A program made the position numbers and the translations under genes. A DNA stretch of 64,000 bases from Pseudomonadota bacterium (GTDB lineage Bacteria > Myxococcota_A > Polyangia > GCA-2747355): assembly GCA_016711215.1 (NCBI GenBank), contig JADJTL010000001.1, positions 740,001-804,000 on the forward strand, given 5' to 3'. The notes under the pieces are model-generated. The model was not told the origin of the DNA. It did not search any database and worked only from the letters and a program-made list of their open reading frames with translations. Positions 56,796 to 64,000 of the stretch are shown here, one piece after another (the first letter of the stretch is position 1; every line of letters begins with the position of its first letter).

Positions 56796-59609
56796 GTGGC
56801 CAGGCAGGCGGACGCAACGCTGCCGCCCGAGACCCCGGTTGCGGCCCGGCCGCGCTGGCTCGGCCCGGCGCTGGGGCTAGGCGCCGTGACGCTCGGGCTG
56901 GCGCTCGCCTGGCGTGCCGCGCTCTACGCGCTTCAGCTCGGCGGCATCGCGCTCCTGATCTGGGGCAGCTACGCGCTCTGGCTCGGCGTGGGCGCGCGCG
57001 TCGCCGAGGCGGACTTGGCGCGCTGCCGTGGGGCGCGCTGCCGTGGACGGCTCGCTGCGGCCTTGCCCTGGCTTGCGCTGATCGGCGTGGCGGCGGCGCT
57101 GCTCTGGCCCTGTCTGATCGGCCGCATGCCCTTGTCGGCGGATCATCCCGTGCACCTCACGCGCGCCTGGCACTTCGTGACGCGAATGCTGGCCCGGGGT
57201 CGGCTCAGCGGCTGGAGCGACCTGTGGTTCGCCGGCTGGCCCGCGGGCGAGGACTACCCGCCGCTCGGCGACTACCTGATCGGGGCGACCTACCTCGGGA
57301 GCGTGGGACTGCTGGGGTGGGAGGGGGCCTACGCGCTGGCCTTCTTGATCATGTTCGCTGGCTCGGCCTGCGCCATCTACGCCTTCGGCCGGATGCACTT
57401 CGGGCGCCTCGCCGGCTTTGTCGCTGCGCTCTGCTTCCTGCTCGACCGCGGGGCCTATCGCGAGGGTGGTTGGTCGTACACGGTTTGGTGGGGGGTCTGG
57501 CCGCAGGTCTTGTCGACGGCCTTCACCTTCGCCGCGCTCGCCGCGCTCGATCCCGTCTTGCGGCGCGGGCGCCCGCGCGACTTCGTCCTCGCCGCGTTCT
57601 GCACCGCGCTCGCCCTGCTCGCACATCCGGCCGCCGTGATCTGCTTCGGCCTCGGCGTGCCGGTCTACCTGCTGGTGCGCTCGCTCGATGCCGAGCTGCG
57701 CCCCGGCGCGGTCTTGACGCGCGCCCTCGCTGCGCTGGGCTTGGGCGCCGCCCTGGCAGCCTATTGGCTCTTGCCCTTCATGACCAAGGGCGCCTGGATG
57801 GCCCGTTACGGCGAGACCTGGAAGTCGCTGCCCGTGATGGCGCAGGACCTCTGGCGTGGCACGCTCTTCACCAACGGCACGCCGATCGTCGTCTGGCTCG
57901 GCGTCCTCGGCGGGCTGGTCGCTTTGCGGCGACGCCAGCTCGCCGGCGTCTTCCTGCTCGTCTGGGTCGCGGTGCTGCTCTTCCTGGCCTCGAGCACCGC
58001 CTTCGAGCGCCTCGACCTGCTCGCGCTCTCGCCGGCCTTCGGGCAGGTGCAGTTTCAGCGGCTCTCGATCCCCGCCAAGCTCTGCGTCTTTCTGCTGGCC
58101 GGCTATGCCGTGGCCACGCTCTTCGCGCGCGTCGGCCGGGCGCCGCTCCCAGTTCGCCAGCAGGTGGTGGGGCAGGGCGCTCTCTGGCGGCGCTGGGCCC
58201 TCGGCGCCGTCGCGGCGCTGGCCGCCGCGCCCTTCATCATGCCCTTGGCGCAGGCCTGGCGCAGCGCGCATGGCGCCGATCTCGGCCATCTGCGCACGCG
58301 CGCGTCGATCCCCGAGTGGGCCGACTACCAGCGCTTCCTCGCCTATAGCCGCGAGCTGGCGCGTAAGGAGCGCGGCTTCTTCCGCATCGCCTACGTCGCC
58401 GACTACAACGATCACTTCTTTTCGGCGGCGCCGCTGAGCAACGGCCTCCCGGCGCTGAAGCTCGGCTTCACGCCCTGCACGAACTTCATTCATAAGCCCG
58501 ATCAGGCCGACCCCGAGCTCTACCGCGCGCTCTCCGTCAAGTACGTGGTCACGCGCGGGGCCGCGCCAGGGCCGCGCACGCGCCTGCTCGAGCGCTTCGG
58601 CCCGATCGCCGTCTACACCTTCGAGGACTACAGCGCGCGCCGCTGGACGCTGCAGGGGCCGGGCGTGGTGCGTGAGCTCGCCTTCGAGCCCGAGCGCGGT
58701 GGAGTGCGCCTGCAGGTCAGCGGAGCGGGGCCCTCGTCGCGGCTGATTCTTCATTTCTCCAACTATGCCAACTGGCGCGCCCGGCTCGTCGGCGGGCGGG
58801 CCTTGCCGATCACGACCGCTGGCCTCGCGCACCAGCCGATCTTCGTCGGCCTGCCCGCGCCCAATGGCACCATCGCCGTCGACTACGCCTGGCCGCTGGT
58901 CAATGGCCTCGGCTCGCTCTTGTCGTGGGGTGCGGTGGCGCTGCTGCTGGTGCTCGGGCTGCGCCCGCTGCGTCGGCGGGTCGCGGCGCGCTGGGGCGGG
59001 CCGCTGGCGCGCGCCGGGGCCGCGCTGGAAGCGCGCGGCGTCGTGCTGGTCCTCGGCGCGCTGGCCCTCGCGCTGGTCGGTCTGGGGGCGCGCGCGGCGC
59101 TGAGCGGGCGCGGCGCGCCGCCGATGCTACGCGAGCAGCTCGCGCTGGCACGCGTCGAGCTTCGCCCGCGGGACGGGGCTAGCGCGGAGGCCTGCGGCAA
59201 GACGCGCGTCGATCGCTTCCAATGTTCGCGCGGGAGCTGGAACTACGTGGGCCCGACGGCGGAGCGCGTGGGCGGCGAGTTGCGCCGCTGCATTTGGGCC
59301 CATCCGATCGACGGGGCCGGGCTGCGAATCGTCTTCCCTGGCGTGCGGCTCGGCCGCGCCGTCGTCGGCCATCATGGCCTCAGCGATGAGGCCGTCGCCT
59401 CGTTTCCGACCGGCGCGGCCGTGCGCCTCGGTCTGTGGGTCGACGGTGAGGCGGTGGCGACGCGCGAGCGCTCGAACGCTGTCGGCTGGGAGGCCTGGCG
59501 CGTGGATACGTCGCGTTGGGCGGGTCGGCGCGCTGAGCTGGCCTTCGAGGTCAGCGCCGCGGCCTCAGGCGGGCGCCACTACTGCTTCGCCGCGCAGCTC
59601 GAGCCCTAA
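56796..59609 (+). CDS. Large GT-C-type membrane protein with C-terminal four-cysteine module
   Basis: A 937-residue polytopic protein. After two N-terminal hydrophobic segments comes an external loop (MPLSADHPVHLTRAWHFVTR, WSDLWFAGWPAGEDYPPLGD) of the type found in GT-C transferases, then many membrane helices (to about 490), a large soluble part (FFRIAYVADYNDHFFSAAPL, RALSVKYVVTRGAAPGPRTR), a membrane helix near 705-735 and another near 755. The last 140 residues (about 795-937; RFQCSRGSWNYVGP, RRCIWAHP, GVRLGRAVVGHHGLSD; Cys800, 810, 832, 930) match the module at 38461. The start is GTG 56796, right after the methyltransferase stop. Confidence 0.78.
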   Translation: MARQADATLPPETPVAARPRWLGPALGLGAVTLGLALAWRAALYALQLGGIALLIWGSYALWLGVGARVAEADLARCRGARCRGRLAAALPWLALIGVAAALLWPCLIGRMPLSADHPVHLTRAWHFVTRMLARGRLSGWSDLWFAGWPAGEDYPPLGDYLIGATYLGSVGLLGWEGAYALAFLIMFAGSACAIYAFGRMHFGRLAGFVAALCFLLDRGAYREGGWSYTVWWGVWPQVLSTAFTFAALAALDPVLRRGRPRDFVLAAFCTALALLAHPAAVICFGLGVPVYLLVRSLDAELRPGAVLTRALAALGLGAALAAYWLLPFMTKGAWMARYGETWKSLPVMAQDLWRGTLFTNGTPIVVWLGVLGGLVALRRRQLAGVFLLVWVAVLLFLASSTAFERLDLLALSPAFGQVQFQRLSIPAKLCVFLLAGYAVATLFARVGRAPLPVRQQVVGQGALWRRWALGAVAALAAAPFIMPLAQAWRSAHGADLGHLRTRASIPEWADYQRFLAYSRELARKERGFFRIAYVADYNDHFFSAAPLSNGLPALKLGFTPCTNFIHKPDQADPELYRALSVKYVVTRGAAPGPRTRLLERFGPIAVYTFEDYSARRWTLQGPGVVRELAFEPERGGVRLQVSGAGPSSRLILHFSNYANWRARLVGGRALPITTAGLAHQPIFVGLPAPNGTIAVDYAWPLVNGLGSLLSWGAVALLLVLGLRPLRRRVAARWGGPLARAGAALEARGVVLVLGALALALVGLGARAALSGRGAPPMLREQLALARVELRPRDGASAEACGKTRVDRFQCSRGSWNYVGPTAERVGGELRRCIWAHPIDGAGLRIVFPGVRLGRAVVGHHGLSDEAVASFPTGAAVRLGLWVDGEAVATRERSNAVGWEAWRVDTSRWAGRRAELAFEVSAAASGGRHYCFAAQLEP

Positions 59610-61381
59610 TGGCCCGCGCAGCCCCCCCCCACCCGAGCTCGCCCGCGAGCGGCAGCACCGGCTCGAGCGCAGCGGAGGCGACCTGCTGGTGGGCGGTTGG
59701 CGGCGCGCTGCTGGCGACGGTGGCGCTCTGGCTGCACGCGCGCTGGTACACCTTCGTCACCGACGACGCCTACATCACCTTTCGCTATAGCTGGAACCTC
59801 GCGACCCACGGCCAACCCGTCTTCAACCTCGGCGAGCGCGTCGAGGGCTACACCAACTTCCTCTGGATGTTGCTGCTGGCGCTTGGCCTCAGGCTCGGCG
59901 TCGCGCCGGAGCTCGTCGCGCGCGTCCTGGCGACGCTCGCGGCGACGGCGGTCTTGGGCTTGGTGGTCGCTTTGAGCCGCCTCTATCGCGGCGGGCGTGC
60001 CACGCCCTGGGACGCCCTCGGCGCGCTGTGGCTGGCCAGCGCCGCGCACTTCGCCGCCTGGTGCGGGGGCGGGCTGGAAACGCAGCTCTTCAGCGCGCTG
60101 GCGCTCGGCGGCATAGTGCTCTACGCCGCCGAGCTCGCGGCGCGACCGCGAGATCAGCCGCGGCGGGCGGTCGCGGGTGGGCTGCTCTTCGCGCTCGCGA
60201 CCTTGACGCGGCCGGAGGGCGCGCTGCTCTGGGGTCTGACGAGCCTCCACCGGCTGGCCTGCAACCTCCGCGAGGAAGGGCGTCTGCGGCCGAGCCGCGC
60301 CGAGTGGTCGGGCGCCTTGGCCTTTCTGCTGCCCTGTGCCGCGTTCTTCGTCTGGCGTTGGCGCTACTATGGCTATCCGCTGCCCAATACCTTCTACGTC
60401 AAGGCGCAGGGCCAGACGCTCGTGATGCTGCGCCAGTGGGGCTGGCCCTACCTTCGCGACTTCTTCGGCGAGACCAAGCTCTGGTGCCTGGCACCGCTGC
60501 TCCTCGCCCTGCTAGCGCTGCGCTGGCGCGTCGTCGTCGCGCGGCGCGCAGGCCAGCGTGCGCGCGCCGACGAGCGTCCGGCTACAACGAGCTGCTGCGC
60601 GGCGCGCAGCGCGACCCCGGGCGGCGCCCTCGCGCCCTCGCGCTGGTGGAGCTACTGGGCGCTGCTGGTCGTCCCCTATGTCGGCTACATCGCGATGGTG
60701 GGCGGCGACTTCATGACGCTCGGTCGCTTCTTCGTCCCGCTCTTGCCGCTCTTCGCGCTGCTGGGCCAGGAGCTGCTGCGCGAGCTCTGCGATCGCCCGA
60801 CGGCGAGCCAGGCGCGCGGCTGGCGCCCCGCGCGCGCCCTGCCGGTGATCGCTGGCGTGTTGGCGTTGAGCGCCTGGAACAGCGTCGGGCTCGCGCGGCA
60901 GAGTCGGGCGCCGTCGTACTATCGCTGGGGGCTCGACACGCCCGGCTATCTCGAGAAGTTCGCCGCCGACCGCATGATCATCGGGCGCTGGTTGCGAGCC
61001 CACCTGCCGGCGGACGCGCTGCTGGCGGCGGGAGGCGCCGGCTCGATCGCCTATGCCTCGCGCCTGCCGGTGCTCGACGCCTTTGGGCTCAACGACGCGT
61101 GGATCGCCCACCACGCGCCGATCAGCGGCACCCGGCCGGGTCATGCCAAGGCGGCGCCGCTGGACTACGTCCTGGAGCGCCGCGCCGACCTGATTTGCCA
61201 CCTCGGCCATCACCAGGACCTGCCCTACCGCCCGGATGCGGCCGAGGAGCAGGCGTGGCGGGCGCGTGGCTACCACTGGATCTGCCTCGACCCGGGTTCG
61301 GGTTTGCGCCCGCGCTACTATTGCTGTCTCAAGCGGCTCGATCGCGAGCTCGGGCCCTTCCCCGCCGAGCTCGGCTCGTGA
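59609..61381 (+). CDS. GT-C membrane glycosyltransferase, arabinofuranosyltransferase-like
   Basis: A 590-residue polytopic protein. The first external loop has FVTDDAYITFRYSWNLATHG followed by GERVEGYTNFLWMLLLALG, closely resembling AftB/GT89-type and related surface-polymer transferases (DDA acidic pair, RVEGYTN motif). Conserved later: WRYYGYPLPNTFYVKAQGQT and MVGGDFMTLGRFFVPLLPLF, the large C-terminal external part from about 430. The low-complexity insert around 320-345 is likely a loop. It uses a lipid-linked pentose or hexose by analogy only. ATG 59609 overlaps the previous stop. Confidence 0.82.
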   Translation: MARAAPPHPSSPASGSTGSSAAEATCWWAVGGALLATVALWLHARWYTFVTDDAYITFRYSWNLATHGQPVFNLGERVEGYTNFLWMLLLALGLRLGVAPELVARVLATLAATAVLGLVVALSRLYRGGRATPWDALGALWLASAAHFAAWCGGGLETQLFSALALGGIVLYAAELAARPRDQPRRAVAGGLLFALATLTRPEGALLWGLTSLHRLACNLREEGRLRPSRAEWSGALAFLLPCAAFFVWRWRYYGYPLPNTFYVKAQGQTLVMLRQWGWPYLRDFFGETKLWCLAPLLLALLALRWRVVVARRAGQRARADERPATTSCCAARSATPGGALAPSRWWSYWALLVVPYVGYIAMVGGDFMTLGRFFVPLLPLFALLGQELLRELCDRPTASQARGWRPARALPVIAGVLALSAWNSVGLARQSRAPSYYRWGLDTPGYLEKFAADRMIIGRWLRAHLPADALLAAGGAGSIAYASRLPVLDAFGLNDAWIAHHAPISGTRPGHAKAAPLDYVLERRADLICHLGHHQDLPYRPDAAEEQAWRARGYHWICLDPGSGLRPRYYCCLKRLDRELGPFPAELGS

Positions 61382-62967
61382 CGATCCCCGCCCCCCGGCT
61401 GCGTCGTCTAGGGCGGCGGGAGCTGGTCGCCGCGCTGCCCGCCGCGCTCTGCTGGCTCGGCGCGGCGCTGGCGGCTGCGGGCGGCGCGCTGCACGTCGTC
61501 TTGCTCGGCACGGTGATCGCGCGGCGTATCGGCTATCCGCTCGACCTGGAGTGGATGGAGGGCGGCATGCTCTGCCACGCGCTGCGCGTGCTAGAGGGGC
61601 AGCCGATCTACGCGCCGCCCTCGGCCGACTTCATCCCGCACCTCTATACGCCCCTCTATCCCTGGGTCGTCGCGACCGTGGCGCGCTTCACGGGGCTGGG
61701 CTACGGCGTGGCCCGGGCCGTCTCGGTGGCCTCCTTCGTCGTCGCTTGCGCGCTGCTTGGGCGGACCGTGTGGCGCCATGCCGGTGGTCGCCTCTGGGGC
61801 GCCCTGTGGGCGCTGGCGGCGGTCGGTCTGGCGGCCTCGACCTTTCCGCTGACGGGCTCGTGGTACGACCTGGCGCGCAACGACTCGCTCCAGCTCGCCC
61901 TGATCACCGGCGCGCTGGTGCTGCTCGCCGAGCATGCGCCGAGCCGGCGCGCTGTGCTCGCGGCCGGCGGGTTGATGGGCTTGGCCTTTCTGGCCAAACA
62001 AACGGCGTTGATCTTTGTCTTGGCGTCGGGCGCGCTGCTGCTCTGGCGGGCGCCGCGGCGCTGGCCGCTCTACGTCGCCGCGGTCGGGCTGGTGGCCGGC
62101 GGCACGACCCTCTGGCTCCAGCACCGCACCGGGGGCTGGTTCTGGCGCTACGTCTTCGAGCTGCACCAGGGGCACGATGTCTACTGGACGCGCATCTGGC
62201 CGCAGAGCGAGGTCGCGCTCTTCAAGCGCTTCCCCGCGGTAGCCGTGCTGATCGGCGCGTGGGGTGCGGTCGCGCTGGCCAGACTGCTGATTCGAAGTCG
62301 GCGCGCGTCGCAGCGCGAGCGTCGCGGGGGCTGGTGGCTGGCGGTGGTCGCGACCGGGGTCGCCGCCGCGGCGATCGGCTTCGCGACGCAATGGGCCGAG
62401 ACCAACGCCTACATCCCGGCGCTCTTCTTCGCCGCCCTCCTGGCCGGCCTCGCCGGCAGCGATCTGGTGCGTTGGGCCTGGCGCCGAGGCCGCGGTCGCT
62501 GGCTCGCGGCCGCGCTGGCGCTGGTCGTCGGCGGCGGCCTCGGCGGGCAGCTGATCCACCAGCGTTACCGCGTCGCCACGCAGCTCCCGACCGTGGCGGA
62601 TTACGCGGCCTCTGGCGCCCTGCTGCGGCTGCTCGCGTCGGTCGGTGGGCCGGTGTTGATGCCCTATCATCCCTTCTACCCGCGCCTGGTCGGCCAACCC
62701 GCGCATTACCACCAGATGGGGACCAACGACGTGCTGCGCGCCGGGTGGCCCCTGCCGCCCGGGATCGCCGCGCGCGTTGCGCGGCGCAGCTACCGCGCGA
62801 TCATCCTCGATCGCGGCCTCGACGATCGCTACGCCTTCGTGCTGCGGGACTACGAGGTCGCGCGGCAGCTCGTGCCGATGGAGTCGCCGGAGGTCGTCAC
62901 CGGCTACCGCGTGCGCCCGAGCGTGCTGCTCGTGCCGCGGCGCGCGCCCGGAACGCAGGCGCCCTGA
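61378..62967 (+). CDS. GT-C-type membrane glycosyltransferase-like protein
   Basis: A 529-residue polytopic protein. The first loop has EWMEGGMLCHALRVLEGQPI and SADFIPHLYTPLYPWVVATV, followed by about nine hydrophobic segments and SWYDLARNDSLQLALITGAL. The C-terminal external part (PHPFYPRLVGQPAHYHQMGT, AIILDRGLDDRYAFVLRDYE) is about 150 residues. The fold resembles PMT/ArnT-like enzymes; substrate unknown. GTG 61378 overlaps the previous stop as GTGA. It is the last gene of the locus. Confidence 0.8.
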   Translation: MTIPAPRLRRLGRRELVAALPAALCWLGAALAAAGGALHVVLLGTVIARRIGYPLDLEWMEGGMLCHALRVLEGQPIYAPPSADFIPHLYTPLYPWVVATVARFTGLGYGVARAVSVASFVVACALLGRTVWRHAGGRLWGALWALAAVGLAASTFPLTGSWYDLARNDSLQLALITGALVLLAEHAPSRRAVLAAGGLMGLAFLAKQTALIFVLASGALLLWRAPRRWPLYVAAVGLVAGGTTLWLQHRTGGWFWRYVFELHQGHDVYWTRIWPQSEVALFKRFPAVAVLIGAWGAVALARLLIRSRRASQRERRGGWWLAVVATGVAAAAIGFATQWAETNAYIPALFFAALLAGLAGSDLVRWAWRRGRGRWLAAALALVVGGGLGGQLIHQRYRVATQLPTVADYAASGALLRLLASVGGPVLMPYHPFYPRLVGQPAHYHQMGTNDVLRAGWPLPPGIAARVARRSYRAIILDRGLDDRYAFVLRDYEVARQLVPMESPEVVTGYRVRPSVLLVPRRAPGTQAP

Positions 62968-63016
62968 CCCGCGGATCGCGCGGCCGACGCGGTCTTGGGG
63001 GCCGCCCTGCGATCGC

Positions 63017-63568
63017 TCAGCCTCGCCAGGGCGCCAGCCCGAGCCGGGCCAAGATCGCCAGCAGGGCGGCCCCGAGCAGGCCGGCCGCGAGATCGTCGAG
63101 CATCACCCCGAAGCCACCGGGTACGCGGCGGTCGAGCCAGCGAATCGGTGGCGGCTTGAGAATGTCGAGCAGGCGAAAGACGACGAAGCCGGCCAGCAGG
63201 GGCCCCCAGCGAGCGCGGTCGACGAGGGCGACCGTCAGCAAATAGCCGGCGACCTCGTCGATCACGATGCGTCCGCTGTCGTGAGTGCCCCAAGCGCGGT
63301 CGGCCACGCTCGCCGCCCAGGTCCCGACGACCGTGATCAGGAGCACGACCGCGAGGTAGGCGCCGAGCGTCAGGCCTGCGAGCCCGAAGGCGAGGGCGAC
63401 GGCCAGCGCCGTGCCCCAGGTGCCCGGCGCCCAGGGCAGATAGCCCAGGCCAAGGCCGGTGGCGATCAGGCGCGCCAGGCACGAGACCCAGTTCGAGACC
63501 CAGCGCGAAATGCAGCTCCAAAGGCAGTTCGAAATGCAGTTGGAAAGGCGGGAGCTACGCGTCGTCAT
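63017..63568 (-). CDS. pgpA: Phosphatidylglycerophosphatase A
   Basis: Dephosphorylates phosphatidylglycerophosphate to give phosphatidylglycerol at the inner membrane. The 183-residue protein has LGLGYLPWAPGTWGTALAVA, VADRAWGTHDSGRIVIDEVA (HDxxxIVIDE metal site), FRLLDILKPPPIRWLDRRVP and GGFGVMLDDLAAGLLGAALL. An N-terminal extension of about 30 residues (RLSNCISNCLWSCISRW) is encoded by imperfect short repeats and is unusual. ATG 63568 is the only clear start, but a downstream start might give the standard length. Confidence 0.9.
   Translation of the reverse strand: MTTRSSRLSNCISNCLWSCISRWVSNWVSCLARLIATGLGLGYLPWAPGTWGTALAVALAFGLAGLTLGAYLAVVLLITVVGTWAASVADRAWGTHDSGRIVIDEVAGYLLTVALVDRARWGPLLAGFVVFRLLDILKPPPIRWLDRRVPGGFGVMLDDLAAGLLGAALLAILARLGLAPWRG
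63486..63555 (-). repeat. Imperfect repeats in the pgpA N-terminus
   Basis: The plus strand contains near-copies of GACCCAG, TTCGAAATGCAG and TGGAAAGG, giving a Cys/Ser/Asn/Trp-rich N-terminal peptide. It is not seen in typical PgpA. Confidence 0.5.
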
Positions 63569-63842
63569 CGCTGATCCACTCCGAGGATTCGGCGCGCCCG
63601 TGGCCGCGTCTGCCGGCCGCGGGTTTCAGGTCCAGTGCTACCCGCGGCAGCGCGCCAGCCTACAACACCCAGGGCGCGACGGTAGCGGTCGAAGCTCGGC
63701 CAGCGGCAGCTTCGCCGCCGGGGCGCTCTGGCCTCCAGCGCGGTGCCCAGGGCAGGGGCGCGCGCGGCCCACTCCAGGCAGCGGGCGTGACCGGCTGGGT
63801 GATCGTGCGGCGCTCGCCAGCCGGGTCGGTTATCATCGCGCG
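63569..63842. other. Divergent intergenic region before the last gene
   Basis: A 274-base gap between pgpA and the gene at 63843. It contains TATCAT (63831-63836) 6 bases before the last ATG, consistent with a leaderless start. I saw no tRNA or other RNA gene in it. Confidence 0.5.
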
Positions 63843-64000
63843 ATGCGCCTACCGCCTACCCGCGCGGCTACAACGAGGGACGCCTGCCGTCGTCTGGCCT
63901 TCCCCCCCGAGCGGCGCCTGGTGCTCGATAGCCTGCGGCTGGGTCGCCATAAGCCGATGATGCATGGGCTGTTGGAGCTCGACGTCACGCAGGCGCGCGC
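63843..64000 (+). CDS. 2-oxoacid dehydrogenase E2-like acyltransferase, 5' part (runs off window)
   Basis: The first 52 codons of an open frame that continues past the window. The visible sequence RRLAFPPERRLVLDSLRLGR followed by HKPMMHGLLELDVTQARA resembles the start of catalytic-domain-only acyltransferases of the 2-oxoacid dehydrogenase E2 type (lipoyl-independent members). Only the N-terminus can be judged. ATG 63843 has no Shine-Dalgarno site. Confidence 0.5.
   Translation, partial: MRLPPTRAATTRDACRRLAFPPERRLVLDSLRLGRHKPMMHGLLELDVTQAR

Noticed and set aside
60028..61377. Plus-strand frame extending the gene at 61378 far upstream
   Set aside because: The extension is Arg/Ala-rich shadow sequence over the preceding transferase. 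The real protein starts at GTG 61378.
61236..63245. 669-codon plus-strand frame over the last transferase and pgpA
   Set aside because: Low-complexity Arg/Ala product without motifs; the frames of the real genes have clear family signatures.
1..64000. tRNA, rRNA, CRISPR, insertion sequence or prophage
   Set aside because: No repeated spacer array, no transposase or integrase other than XerC-like recombinase, and no cloverleaf-like sequence were seen by eye.

Overview
This window is a contiguous stretch of a very G+C-rich, gene-dense Gram-negative chromosome. Third codon positions are mostly G or C, GTG and TTG starts are common, and many neighbouring genes overlap by 1-4 bases. Lipid A/LPS genes (lpxK, a waaA variant, an lpxL-type acyltransferase), psd and pgpA indicate an outer membrane. 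The mix of PEGA, FHA-zinc-ribbon, J-domain/TPR and GAF-GGDEF proteins, xerC-hslV-hslU linkage and a full Tad locus fits the Myxococcota / former Deltaproteobacteria. That assignment is an inference from gene content, because there is no rRNA gene here. I saw no tRNA, rRNA, CRISPR array, insertion sequence or prophage.

Layout. 1-7.3 kb: the 3' end of dnaJ, an M50 site-2 protease, two overlapping CNNM/CorC-type membrane CBS proteins, larC with a repeat expansion, and a REC-GAF-PAS-DHp protein that lacks a kinase ATPase domain. 7.5-9.8 kb: a minus-strand cassette of a PEGA-domain exported protein and two small uncharacterised proteins. 10.1-16 kb: an FtsB/DivIC-like protein, a GAF-GGDEF diguanylate cyclase, then translationally coupled xerC-hslV-hslU. 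16-20.8 kb: a chaperone island in which a DnaK paralogue lies between a winged-helix/J-domain/TPR protein and a TPR/winged-helix protein. 20.9-23.4 kb: engB, coaE, rimI, glnB. 23.5-29.4 kb: an envelope-lipid operon psd-methyltransferase-waaA-lpxK-lpxL behind a near-consensus sigma-70 promoter. 29.7-35.1 kb: an RpoD-like sigma factor, an IPT/TIG lipoprotein, two paralogous zinc-ribbon/double-FHA proteins, and hemN.

35.2-41.5 kb is a minus-strand glycan locus: two polytopic GT-C-type proteins, a membrane-anchored Cys-rich protein, a UPF0104 membrane protein and a GT2 transferase. 41.6-44.1 kb holds a cyclophilin lipoprotein and a lipoprotein with EF-hand-like repeats. 44.9-55.2 kb is a Tad (Flp pilus) locus, flp-tadE-cpaB-cpaC-cpaE-cpaF-tadB-tadC-tadD-lipoprotein-tadG. 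It is preceded by a 715-base non-coding region with an excellent sigma-54 promoter match. 55.3-63.6 kb: a Tat-exported superoxide dismutase, a second glycan locus (methyltransferase plus three large GT-C-type membrane proteins) and pgpA. The window ends inside a gene resembling 2-oxoacid dehydrogenase E2 acyltransferases.

The most promising undescribed element is a roughly 140-residue C-terminal module with four conserved cysteines. It occurs in the membrane-anchored protein at 38461-39399 and fused to the end of the 937-residue membrane protein at 56796-59609. It links two separate glycosyltransferase loci and looks like an extracytoplasmic, disulphide-bonded domain. Other points of interest are the sigma-54 control of the Tad locus, the dnaK island whose flanking genes share a winged-helix module, the DHp protein without an ATPase domain, and a non-standard WaaA.
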